Source of the DNA: Phyto melanocephala
Lineage: Eukaryota > Arthropoda > Insecta > Diptera > Rhinophoridae
Length of the DNA stretch: 64,000 nucleotides
Assembly: GCA_941918925.1 (NCBI GenBank)
Contig: OW799234.1
Location: 60,244,968-60,308,967, forward strand
Reading direction: 5' to 3'
The notes beneath the pieces are model-generated. The model saw nothing but the letters and a program-made list of their open reading frames with translations. It was not told the DNA's origin and did no database searches. Shown piece after piece: positions 9,925 through 20,379 of the stretch. Position 1 is the first letter of the stretch, and every line of letters starts with the position of its first letter. The position numbers and the translations under genes were made by a program.

Positions 9925-12589
9925 AATCAACAGTAAGTCACAATGTTCATGTTATGCACTGGAATGCTCAAGGCATAACGACTGAGTCAGCAGCTTCACA
10001 GCTGGAAAAATTTTTATTTGACAAGGAAGTCGATATTCTCCTTGTCAATGAGACATTTTTGAAACCTCACCATAAATTTAAACTTGGAGGCTACAAAATT
10101 TATAGAGAGGATCGACCAACTCATGGTGGCGGTGTACTCATCGCAGTAAAATACAATGTTGAACATGAAATATTACCAACTATACAAGTGTGGCTGAAAA
10201 TATTTCGGTTCAAGTAATAATAAATAGGCGCCCTGTGATTTTAACATCTGCGTACAATCCGGTTCATACTATAAATTTTAAAACTGATATGAATGCTTTA
10301 ACTAGACGGTCAAATGACTTCTTTTTATTTGGTGATTTAAACGCACAACATACGCACTGGAATTGTTTTTCAAACAATATTGCTGGTAATGAGCTTTATA
10401 GCCATAGCCTTCAATCAAACTACTACATTTATTACAAAAATGCATTTACTCGCTTTGGACAAAATATTAATCCAGTACAGCCGTCTACAGTAGACATCCT
10501 TTTAACTAACTCTTGTCTTCCTTTTTCAACCTTGGAAACACATCCAAATATGTTGCAGTCGGACCATGTACCACTATCTTGCGTCATTTATGGAGAGGTA
10601 CAAAATAGCATTTTGATGCTACCCTTGTATAATCGAGCCGATTGGTCATCAATAAAAAACTTCGTTGAAAGTGAAATAATATTACAAGAGATTGATCAAA
10701 ATATTACAAACACAGGTAATCTAGATTTAGCATTAAGTAAACTAATATCCATTGTAAAAGAAGCTACTAATAAAATACCAGTTGGTCATAGAAACCCCTT
10801 CCAACGTGAAATTTCAGAAATTAGTAAAATGCTTATTTCACAGAGAAACAAATATAGACGTAAATTTCAAAGATGTAGGGATAGTAAATTTAAAATGCAA
10901 TTAAACTGTATCTTAAGGCAGCTAAATAGGCTTATTGACTATCACCTAAATAAAGACAGAAATGATTCTTGGTCGAAATTCATATCAAATTTGCCTACCG
11001 GCTCTAAAAAGTTTTGGAAATTAACAAAAACTTTTAAAGGAAAAAACTCCACATTGTCTAAACTTCATTTAAATGGAACAATTTTAAATTCTGACGTCGA
11101 AAAGGCAAATGCAATAGCTGACGTATTTGCCAGTTCACATACTATTACTTTTAACAATCCATCCCCCATGGAATCGGTTGTATCAAGATACATTAATGAC
11201 CTTAATCAAACTCTTACCGATGATACAAGTATTGAACTTACAAATTTGTCTGAAGTCAAATCGTTTGTCCATTTGTTAAAAAATAATAAATCCCCTGGTT
11301 TAGATGGGATTAACAGCATAGTACTTAAAAATATGCCCGATTACTTTTTTGAAATTTTAAGTAAACTATTTAGCTTTTGTTTAAGCAATGGGTACTTCCC
11401 ACTCGTTTTTAAAATGGCTAAGGTAATTCCAATCCACAAATCTGGAAAGGATCCTAAATTACCCTCCAGCTATAGACCAATTAGTATTCTAAGCCTATTA
11501 GATAAGGTGTTCGAGAAAATTATTCACACCAGGATTTTAGATTTTTCAAATAACAATAATATTAACAATCAAGAACAATTTGGTTTTCGAAAAGAGCACT
11601 CCACTGTACATCAACTTAATAGAGTTGTAAACTTTATTGAATGTAATAAAAGTAATCGGAAAAGTACTGGAGTCGTTTTACTTGATATCGAAAAAGCTTT
11701 TGACTCAATCTGGCATGATGGACTAGTGTATAAATTAAATACGTTGCATTTTTCAAATTATCTACAAAAACTTATCAAAAGCTTTTTAGATAAACGTACG
11801 TTTGTTGTATCTGTCAATAACAAATTTTCTAGTGAAAGGCAAATACCTGCGGGCTTGCCACAAGGATCAGTATTATCCCCTACACTATACTCGATATATA
11901 CATCCGATGTTACTCTAAGAAGAGACCATGATGCGGCTTTTTACGCGGATGATAGCGCCTTTATTTGTTGCGGTAAAGTGTCGAATGCGATAATTAGGAG
12001 AATGGAAAATAATCTTAAATTAATTCGTAAATACTATGACAAATGGAAAATAAAAGTCAATGACGATAAAACTCAAGCAATTATATTTCCATTCAACAAA
12101 TCGCGAAAACGCTTTCCTACTAGATATTTATCGTCTAGGGGAACAATAATTCCATTGAGGAACGAAATTAAATATTTAGGAGTTATCCTTGACAGAAAAC
12201 TTTTATTTAAACAGCATGTTTATTACATTTGTGAGAAGGCAATTAAGTGTAGCCGTGCCTTATACCCCTTAATTAGCCGAAGATCTAAACTTAATATAAA
12301 GAACAAGGTACGTATTTACAAAATGTGTATTCGACCGATTATGACCTATGGTTGTCAAATCTGGTCACAAAAGGCTGCTAAAACGCATACAAAAAAATTG
12401 CAAATCATTCAAAATAAAAACTTGAAAATAATACACAATCTACCTTTTAGATATCCAACTTATCTTCTACATAAAAACTTTAACTTTAAAATGTTTAATT
12501 CATTGACAAGGGAACTGACGCTGTCATTTAATGAAAAATGCAGAAGGTCAAATTTTGAAATAATAAGAAATTTGCTGAACAACCACTGA
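9915..12589 (+). pseudogene. jockey A copy 1 ORF2: endonuclease + reverse transcriptase, one frameshift
   Basis: The ATG at 9915 begins a polyprotein of about 890 aa, read in two pieces (9915-10217 and 10190-12589) because about 4 bases are missing near 10185 relative to copy 2 (46602-46623). The APE-type endonuclease shows HWNAQGI, VNETF, FLFGDLNAQHTHWN and SDHVPLS. The reverse transcriptase shows SYRPISILSLLDKVFEKI, LLDIEKAFDSIWHDGL, GLPQGSVLSPTLYSIYTSD and the catalytic YADD in AAFYADDSAF. A thumb/C-terminal region follows and the protein ends at TGA 12589. These enzymes nick DNA and copy element RNA by target-primed reverse transcription. The rest of the frame is uninterrupted. Confidence 0.9.
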
Positions 12590-13265
12590 GGGTCTTTTGT
12601 TTAAAAGACACATTTCAGTGATTGTTCTAAAATCTCTTATGACTTCTAAGTTGATACGAGGTTTTTTATGAACAACTTTTCCTTTAAACTGTGATATTAG
12701 TAGTTTCTTTATTTAATTAATCAGATGTTAATTGTTGTAATACTATATGTAAATTCTCATAACTCTGTTAACGATATTGATAAAATTAATAAGTTTTAAT
12801 AAATAAATATAAATAAAAAAAAAATTTAAAAACAGCTGATTTAGTGATCTGACAGTTTCCCATTTTACACGCAAAAAAAGTACGGGTAAAGTCTAGTAAA
12901 AAGAGAGACACAAATTACTCTCTCTTGAACGTTCTCATTTACCCAATTTTCAACACAAGAAACGCTTTTCGGTAAAATTGGGAGCCCGCGGGTTCCCGCG
13001 GTAACGTACCTCGAACAAACCTATTATGACAGATGAAGGATGAAAGATGTTGCAAATGTAAACAAGTTTTTTTCATTTGCAATATCTTCCACGCATTCCG
13101 CTAAGATGTGAGCAAGTGTAACAAGTAAGAGCACTATATTCGGCTGTGTCGAATCTTTTATACGCACCACCAATTTTGTGTACATTTAAAGCACAATATT
13201 TATTATTTTGTTAATCGCTATGTAATAATCTGTTTATAATAAAATATGTATCACTTTCTTTGTAG

Positions 13266-13809
13266 AGGGTGGTTAAATTTTAAGGGCCCATGTTGAAAGT
13301 AAACTACACCTAGTCTTTAAATTTGTTTTCTGCATTTCATTTGACATTTCTCAATCTCAAACCTACTCAATTTGATCCGTGGAAAGATACGCAAATGAGC
13401 AACGCTTTAAAGTTATTCAGGTTCTTTATAAAAATGGGCGTTCAAATCAAAATGCATTTTGTGCACTTCGTAATTCTTTTGATCAACATAATCGTTCAAA
13501 TTCGTCCACAATCGGGAGAATAGTAAAAAAAAAATATTTAAATTTCTGCAAAACAGGTCGGTGGCAAAAGAGCAGTCAAACTCGACTCATCATCATGCCC
13601 AACAATTGAGCATCAACATTGTCATTGAAAATTTGGACCATCAGATAGAGGAGTGGCGCCAGAGATGGGGGGGCCATTTGGCCGATATTTTGTTAAATAC
13701 ATAATTGAACCATACAAATATTATCATTATAAAAAGAAATGATAATAATTTCTTAAATAATTTGTGTCTTAGTTAAAATCAACATAGGCCCTTAAAATTT
13801 AACCACCCT
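13266..13809 (+). mobile_element. mariner-like element fragment with TIRs, inside DINE-like X
   Basis: TIRs AGGGTGGTTAAATTTTAAGG and its complement close a 544-bp element. Bases 13379-13523 encode an N-terminal helix-turn-helix region (RFKVIQVLYKNGRSNQ ... STIGRIVKK) like the DUF4817 domain of mariner-like transposases. Near 13660 a GHLADI-type C-terminal motif is readable. The catalytic core between them is deleted, so it is a non-autonomous derivative. The same insertion lies 146-147 bp from the 3' end in copies Y and Z. Confidence 0.75.
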
Positions 13810-13939
13810 TAATAACTTCGATATGATAGTAAAATGTTTTCGTAAATTTAGTATTTTAGTGAAAGTGGGCGTAAAGTAGGCGTGTCAATTAAGTTTCTGT
13901 TAATAAATACAACTTAGATATTTCAATATAGTCCTTTAT

Positions 13940-15110
13940 TTTCCCAAAAACTTTGTCAATAGAGAAATTACATGAACTTAAGATAAAACGTTATATGGGA
14001 GGTAGGCGTTAAAGTGGGCGTATCACCTAAACTTTTTTGCACAACAATAACATTGATTAGAAGGATATATGTAGCAAATTTCATCATTATACCTCTAGAT
14101 TTGTCGGTTTTATGAGCTTTTAAATTTTATTAACGGTAGATAACGTGAAAAGAAGGCGTTATAGTAGGCGTGTCAAAGTTATTTTTGCTAATGAGTACAA
14201 CTTAGATGTTTCAATATAGTCCTTTATTATTCCAAAATCTTTATTAATAGAGAAATTATATGAATTTCAGTTAAAACGTTATATGGGAGGTGAAGAAGGA
14301 TATACGTAGCAAGTTTAATTCTCATACCTCTAATTTTGGCGGTTTTATGAGCTTTTAAATTTCATTAACGGTAGATAACGTGAAAAGTGGGCGTTATAGT
14401 AGGCGTGTCAAAGTTGTTTTTGCTAATGTTTACAACTTAGATGTTTCAATATAGTCCTTTATTATTGCAAAATCTTCATTAATAGATAAATTATATGAAT
14501 TTTAGGTAAAACGTTATATGAAAGGTAGGCGTTAAAGTGGGCGTGTCACCTAAACATTTTGGCACAACAATTACATTGATTAGAAGGATATACGTAGCAA
14601 AATTGATCATCATACCTCTAATTTTGGCGGTTTTATGAGCTTTTAAACTTCATTAACGGTAGAGAACGTGAAAAGTGGGCGTTATAGTAGGCGTGTCAAA
14701 GTTGTTTTTGCGAATGAGTACAACTTAGGTGTTTCAACATAGCCCTTTATTATTCCAAAATCTTTATTAATAGATTAATTATATCACTTTTAGGTAAACC
14801 GTTATGGGAGGTGGGCGTAAAAGTGGGCGTGGCACCTTGATTTTCTGGCACAGTAATGACACTGCCCAGGGGGATATACGTAGCAAATTTTATTATCATA
14901 CCTCTAATTTTGGCGGTTTTATGAGCTTTTAAATTTCATTAACGGTAGATAACATGAAAAGTGGGCGTTATAGTAGGCGTGTCAAAGTTATTTTTGCGAA
15001 TGAGTACAACTAAGGTGTTACAATATAGCCGTTTATTATTCCAAAATCTTTATTAATAGAGAACTTATATGAATTTTAGGTGAAACGTTATATGGGAGGT
15101 GGGCGTGGCA
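13940..15110. repeat. tandem repeat with about 285-bp period inside DINE-like X
   Basis: The motif TTAACGGTAGATAACGTGAA and the following GGGCGTTATAGTAGGCGTGT recur near 14135, 14369, 14655 and 14940, one unit being shorter. Units carry GTGGGCGTGGCAC-type blocks. The same array is present, inverted, in Y (17190-18270) and shorter in Z (35795-36240). Confidence 0.75.
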
Positions 15111-15718
15111 CATTGATTTTCCTTTACAAAAGAGCGTCTCACCAAAAAGCAAAGTGTGCAAAATTTCAGAGTCGTACATCCAATTTTGTTGCTTTTATGA
15201 CGTTTTTGTTTTTAAATATACCGAAAAATACACTGTGCGGTATAAATTTTTGTACATTTTGATCGATAAATCCTCTCCTAATGAATAGGTTTAAATAATT
15301 TTCGGGGCAAAATATTGTTTTTACTCAGGAAATATATATTCGAAGTTTCATACGTCTACGTTAATGCGTTTGGACACAATTCCATTTTATTCGATGTTCG
15401 AAGGACACGGTTTTTTCGACCTACTCTTGCTTTTCGAGCTATAACTGTCTTCCTTATATTCCGATTTAGCCCATTTTTAATACCACCTTGTCTATAAGAA
15501 AGATTCTGGCAAAATTTGAGCCCCCTAGCTTTTTCGGTGCGACCTCTATCGTGCTTTCAACAGACGGACAGACGGACGGACATAGCTAAATCGTCATCAA
15601 ATCAAACCCTGATTCAGAATATATATACTTTGTGGGGTCTAAAATGGATAATTCGATGTGTTACAAACGGAATGACAAAATGAATATACCCCCACCATTT
15701 TTTTGGTGGCGGGTATAA

Positions 15719-16052
15719 AAAGAGTGCTCAGCTGACAAACAGCTGCTTTAATAACTTCACCTGAAGTAAATTCGCCTTGAGGTGACGCACCGTGTATTTT
15801 GTTGCTACAAAAAACTTCCTAAATGTCATAACAAACACTTAAACAGCTGACAAAAAAAGTAGCAAAATGTTAGTAAATACAAAATATTTATGATACAAAC
15901 ACGTTTAGTATAAACCAATGTATGTAAACCAATAAAAACATGTAAAAAATTTTGAAATTTGGGAAGAGAATTGTATAAACAAAACAATGATCAGCTGTGG
16001 ACTTAAGTCTACCTGGAGTTAATATACCTTGGGGTACACACAAGTCAAGGTA
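15719..16052. other. intergenic stretch with two transposon termini
   Basis: At about 15770-15778 TTCGCCTTG resembles a hAT-type MITE end. The right terminus of the GGTAGACTTAAG family runs from about 15985 to 16030 and faces the left terminus of another copy at 16053 across a spacer of about 20 bp. No gene seen. Confidence 0.45.
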
Positions 16053-16109
16053 TATTTTCACCAGGTAGACTTAAGTCTACAGTTGATCATTGTTTTGTTT
16101 ATGCATTTT

Positions 16110-16934
16110 TATACCCTTCACACAGTGAAAAAGGGTATATATATAAGGTTGTCATTCCGTGTGAAATTTCTACAATTTTCATTTCCGACCCCATAAAGTA
16201 TATATTTTCTGAAAGCTTATGAATAGGGGAGTCGATTAAGCTCTGTCAGTCTGTCCGTCTGACCGTCTGTCCGTGTGTATGTTGAAATCAACTTTTTGAA
16301 GCCCCCAGACATCGCTTGGACCCGGGTAAGGTATTAAAATATCAGAAATATTCGGGAGTAGATCGCTATTGAAAATCAGAAACATCGGTACATAAACACC
16401 TGAGATATGAGCAAAAACCCACGACCACCTCGATTTTTTTTTTCACAAAAACAACATTACAACAACAACATACATACATACAAACGTGTATACTGGTTAA
16501 AGTAACCGTGGCATTGAATCCCAGCTGAGCCAAAAAAAAATTTTTTATATTTTTTTTAAATTTTTTTAAAATTTTTTTTAAATTTTTTTTTATTTTTTAT
16601 TTAATATATTATTTATATTTTTATTATTTTATTAAAATTTTTTTTTAATTTTTTTTTTTGTTTTATATTTTTATTATTTATATTAATTATTTTTTTTAAA
16701 GTTTTTTTTTAAATTTTTTTAAATTTTTTTTTTTATATTTTTTTTAACATACATACGTAAATTTATAATTTTAAAATGGGATGTTTTTATATATGTGTGT
16801 TTTTTATATGTTTGTACATACATACGTATTTCATATGGGATGAATGGTGATACAAACTACTGTTATTGCATGACTACACGTTGTGAAGGGTATATAAGAT
16901 TCGGCACGGCCGAATATAGCGCTCTTACTTGTTT
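16110..16934 (+). mobile_element. DINE-1-like element c, subfamily 2
   Basis: It starts TATACCCTTCACACAGTG and ends with the ATTCGGCACGGCCGAAT hairpin and ACTTGTTTT. It differs from copies a, b, d-f and h in its 5' part (CACAGTGAAAAAGGG, CCCGGGTAAGG). It is uninterrupted and shows the restored form of the sequence split by the Harbinger-like insertion in copy g. Confidence 0.75.
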
Positions 16935-17027
16935 TCCCTAATGTCAAAATTTGTTTACCTTTTTTTGTTTGTTTACATACCTTGTTTTATGCAAAACGTG
17001 TGTGCATCATAAATATTTTTCCATGTG

Positions 17028-18967
17028 CATTAGGAAAGGAGTTATAAAGAAAAATTTACGAAAATTTATACCGCGCAGTGTATTTGATAGTATATTTTAA
17101 ATTTAAAACCTAATAAAAGGGACAAAATTAGCTGTACGATTCTAAAATTTTGCACACTTTGCTTTTTGGTGAAAGGCTTTTCTGTAACGGAAAACCAATG
17201 TGCCACGCCCACCTCCCATATAACGTTTCACCTAAAATTCATATAAGTTCTCTATTAATAAAGATTTTGGAATAATAAAGGGCTATATTGAAACACCTAA
17301 GTTGTACTCATTCGCAAAAATAACTTTCACACGCCTACTATAACGCCCACTTTTCACGTTATCTACCGTTAATGAAATTTAAAAGCTCATAAAACCGCCA
17401 AAATTAGAGGTATGATGATAAAATTTGCTACGTATATCCCCCTAGGCAATGTCATTACTGTGCCAGAAAATCAAGGTGCCACGGCCACTTTTACGCCCAC
17501 CTCCCATATAACGTTTTACCTAAAATTCATATAATTTTCTATTAATGAAGATTTTGCAATAATAAAGGACTATATTGAAACATCTAAGTTGTAAACATTA
17601 GCAAAAACAACTTTGACACGCCTACTATAACGCCCACTTTTCACGTTATCTACCGTTAATGAAATTTAAAAGCTCATAAAACCGCCAAAATTAGAGGTAT
17701 GATAATTAAACTTGCTACGTATATCCTTCTAGGCAATGTCATTACTGTGACAGAAAATTTAGGTGCCACGCCCACTTTTACGCCCACTTTTACGCCCACC
17801 TCCCATATAACGTTTTAACTGAAATTCATATAATTTCTCTATTAATAAAGATTTTGGAATAATAAAGGACTATATTGAAACATCTAAGTTGTACTCATTA
17901 GCAAAAATAACTTTGACACGCCTACTATAACGCCCTCTTTTCACGTTATCTACCGTTAATAAAATTTAAAAGCTCATAAAACCGACAAATCTAGAGGTAT
18001 AAGATGAAATTTGCTACATATATCCTTCTAATCAATGTTATTGTTGTGCAAAAAAGTTTAGGTGATACGCCCACTTTAACGCCTACCTCCCATATAACGT
18101 TTTATCTTAAATTCATGTAATTTCTCTATTGACAAAGTTTTTGGGAAAATAAAGGACTATATTGAAATATTTAAGTTGTATTTATTAACAGAAACTTAAT
18201 TGACACGCCTACTTTACGCCCACTTTCACTAAAAGACTAAATTTACGAAAACATTTTACTATCATATCGAAGTTATTAAGGGTGGTTAAATTTTAAGGGC
18301 CTATGTTGATTTTAACTAAGACACAAATTATTTAAGAAATTATTATCATTTCTTTTTATAATGATAATATTTGTATGGTTCAATTATGTATTTAACAAAA
18401 TATCGGCCAAATGGCCCCCCCATCTCTGGCGCCACTCCTCTATCTGATGGTCCAAATTTTCAATGACAATGTTGATGCTTAATTGTTGGGCATGATGATG
18501 AGTCGAGTTTGACTGCTCTTTTGCCACCGACCTGTTTTGCAGAAATTTAAATATTTTTTTTTACTATTCTCCCGATTGTGGACGAATTTGAAAGATTATG
18601 TTGATCAAAAGAATTACGAAGTGCACAAAATGCATTTTTATTTGAACGCCCATTTTTATAAGGAACCTGAATAACTTTAAAGCGTTGCTCATTTGCGTAT
18701 CTTTCCACGGATCAAATTGAGTAGGTTTGAGATTGAGAAATGTCAAATGAAATGCAGAAAACAAATTTAAAGACTAGGTGTAGTTTACTTTCAACATGGG
18801 CCCTTAAAATTTAACCACCCTCTACAAAGAAAGTGATACATATTTTATTATAAACAGATTATTACATAGCGATTAACAAAATAATAAATATTGTGCTTTA
18901 TATGTACACAAAATTGGTGGTGGGTATAAAAGATTCGACACAGCCGAATATAGTACTCTTACTTGTT
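17028..18967 (+). mobile_element. DINE-1-like composite element Y, 5'-truncated
   Basis: It ends GGTGGTGGGTATAAAAG, hairpin ATTCGACACAGCCGAAT, ACTCTTACTTGTT at 18967. It carries the inverted counterpart of X's 285-bp array and mariner-like fragment. The 5' part with TATACCC is missing. X and Y form an inverted pair of about 1.9 kb separated by about 1.8 kb. Confidence 0.75.
18279..18821 (-). mobile_element. mariner-like fragment inside DINE-like Y
   Basis: A 543-bp near-identical inverted copy of 13266-13809, with the same TIRs, the same internal deletion and the same 146-bp distance to the 3' end of its host element. This shows it was carried along as the host repeat multiplied. Confidence 0.75.
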
Positions 18968-19432
18968 AATATTGAAATGTCAAATTTTGTTTGTGTTTTT
19001 ATGTGTGTTTCTACTTTTTTATTGTTTACATTTGTGGGCGCCATTAGTTGAAGAATTTTTAAAATTGTGAAAAATTGTGCAAATTCTTTTAAAAATTGTA
19101 AAAAAAAAGATAGAAAAATTGTGAAAAATTTATTAAAACGTTTAAAAAAATAAAATTAAATAAAACAGACTATTTTGATTTGTGAATAATATGTGTGTGT
19201 TCTGCGTGCTTTTTATTTTTGACAGCTCAAGTTAGTTTACACTAACAAAATACACGTTGTATTTGTTCACTTTGTAGTTGTTTTAGCGACGAGTTGACCT
19301 TATTGAATTCGCCTTGGTCTACCTGAAGTTAATATACCTCCTTGCCGCCATAGGGTGGCTATCAATTCCAGGAGAATTTATTGTTTATCCCTTAAAAAAT
19401 CAACAAAAGTTTCGCTTTTTAAACCGTAAAAA
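18968..19432. other. region upstream of ZAD gene 2 with MITE-like remnants
   Basis: Bases 19230-19316 resemble the interior and right end of the 180-bp MITE (48935-49114): AACAAAATACACGTTGTATT, GTAGTTGTTTTAGCGACGAG and GAATTCGCCTTG at 19305-19316. The latter lies 117 bp before the ATG of gene 2. No confident TATA box. Confidence 0.45.
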
Positions 19433-20268
19433 ATGAATTCGGAGGAATTAATGAGAAAAGTTTGTCGTATTTGTTTAGATGAGAATGTAATTACAGATTG
19501 GAATGAATTAATATACGACTATACAACATACAAAGAATGCTACTACAAATATACCCAGTTAAAATGTTTGGGTTTGTATATGATTCCATAATGATTTTGT
19601 ATTTTAATGATTTCATTTTATATTTTAAAATATATTATTTGTGGAATTATGTATATTAGCTGTAGATTCATTTTCGCCAATGTTATGCCAAATTTGTGTA
19701 AATGGATTACAAAGTGCACACGTATTGTTTTTAAAAGCCATAGAGTCGCATAAATATTTTATGCAAGATGCCAATCTCGTCAATTTGCAAATAGAAGATT
19801 ATTCTAATATTAGAAACGATATGAAATATACACAAACTGAATTTGAAACAGTTTTGGTGGAAAAATTAGAGGTAGAACCAGTAATACAAGATCACTTTGT
19901 GTATGACATGTCCTCCGATGAAGAGTTTAATGCTGAACCAATAAAAACTAAAGATAAAAAAAGATCTAAAAATAAATTAAAAAATCATATAACTAAAAAA
20001 ATCGTTAAGGAAACAGTCTTTGAAGAGATCTTAAAAACGGATAATACAGAATTAAATTTAAATATACCGTTAAAAAAAACAAGAAAATCTATAAGAACAA
20101 TTAAATTCACTAAACAAGCCGGAAATAACGCATACACGAAAGACGAGTCAACTAAAGCTTTCGGTGGTGAATTCTTTATTAAAAACGAAGATGGTAAGGA
20201 GAAAGTCGTGTCTAAAGTAAAAAGGAAATATAAGGAAATAAAAAAACCAAGAATGTGTTCCATTTGTT
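19433..20268 (+). CDS. ZAD gene 2, exons 1-2 (ZAD domain and linker); continues at 41575
   Basis: Exon 1 (19433-19571) and exon 2 (19660-20268) join in phase 1. The ZAD cysteines are Cys11/Cys14 (VCRICLDE) and Cys56/Cys59 (MLCQIC). An acidic/basic low-complexity linker ends in MCSIC at residues 245-249, the first half of a C2H2 finger. The donor after TTGTT is GTAAGT, exactly where genes 1 and 3 have intron 2. No finger exon follows nearby. The only matching exons are 21.3 kb downstream at 41575-42356, on the same strand and in the required phase. The joined protein is 455 aa, with a first finger Cys246-x2-Cys249-x12-His262-x3-His266. If the intron is not spliced the gene is a truncated ZAD-only protein. 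Confidence 0.85.
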
Positions 20269-20379
20269 GTAAGTTGAATATAATAAATTGATAACAATGT
20301 ACACACTATTCAAGATTAAATTTAAAATGTTAAATAGAAATCTGCAAATTTTGTATAAGACTAGGTACCTACTAGGGGT

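Larger units (their letters stand above)
8665..12822 (+). mobile_element. jockey-clade non-LTR retrotransposon A, copy 1, full length
   Basis: A 4158-bp insertion flanked by perfect 13-bp duplications AATTTAAAAACAG at 8652-8664 and 12823-12835. Layout: 5' UTR of 124 bp, ORF1 (zinc-knuckle protein), ORF2 (endonuclease plus reverse transcriptase), 3' UTR of 233 bp and a short A-rich tail. No RNase H domain follows the RT, as in the jockey clade. Only two disabling lesions are visible: one stop near the end of ORF1 and one small deletion in ORF2. This implies a recent insertion. Two further copies are at 45089-49335 and 21143-22459. Confidence 0.9.
6726..13022. mobile_element. TIR DNA transposon (AGGTTTGTTCGA ends), swollen by insertions
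   Basis: The left end AGGTTTGTTCGA (6726) and right end TCGAACAAACCT (13011-13022) are inverted repeats, flanked by ATT on both sides (6723-6725 and 13023-13025). Inner terminal parts (CGGGTAAAGTCYRGTAAAA and GAGAGTAA-like) also mirror each other. Sequence near 6800-6840 matches the inside of the short element at 30532-31173, which has similar ends and a 3-bp duplication. The interior contains the foldback repeat (7541-8215) and a jockey element (8665-12822). No transposase is visible, so it is probably non-autonomous. A 3-bp duplication fits a Harbinger-like family but does not prove it. Confidence 0.65.
13120..15718 (-). mobile_element. DINE-1-like composite element X, full length
   Basis: Read on the minus strand it starts TATACCCGCCACC (right end, 15718) and ends with a 3' hairpin (TATTCGGCTGTGTCGAAT) and ACTTGTT at 13120. 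It contains the GTCATTCCGTTTGTAACACA and GTCCGTCCGTCTGTC blocks, a tandem array with about a 285-bp period (13940-15110) and a mariner-like insertion (13266-13809). Copies Y (opposite orientation) and Z share this layout. Confidence 0.75.
16053..19343. mobile_element. TIR transposon with GGTATATT...AATATACC ends, filled by DINE-like copies
   Basis: The left end GGTATATTTTCACCAGGTAG (16053) and right end CTACCTGAAGTTAATATACC (19324-19343) are diverged inverted repeats. The sequence after the left end continues across DINE-like copy c (the flanks ATGCATTTTT and CCCTAATGTCAAAATTTG match the uninterrupted copy at 2096-2140). The interior is occupied by copies c and Y. No transposase found and no clear target duplication. 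Confidence 0.45.

Noticed and set aside
13323..13523. 66-residue ORF MFSAFHLTFLNLKPTQ, also at 18764 (-)
   Set aside because: An out-of-frame reading of the mariner-like fragment; the meaningful frame is the helix-turn-helix one starting at 13379.
14130..14960. Possible CRISPR-like regular repeats
   Set aside because: Long (about 285 bp) adjacent tandem units without spacers, in a eukaryotic repeat element.
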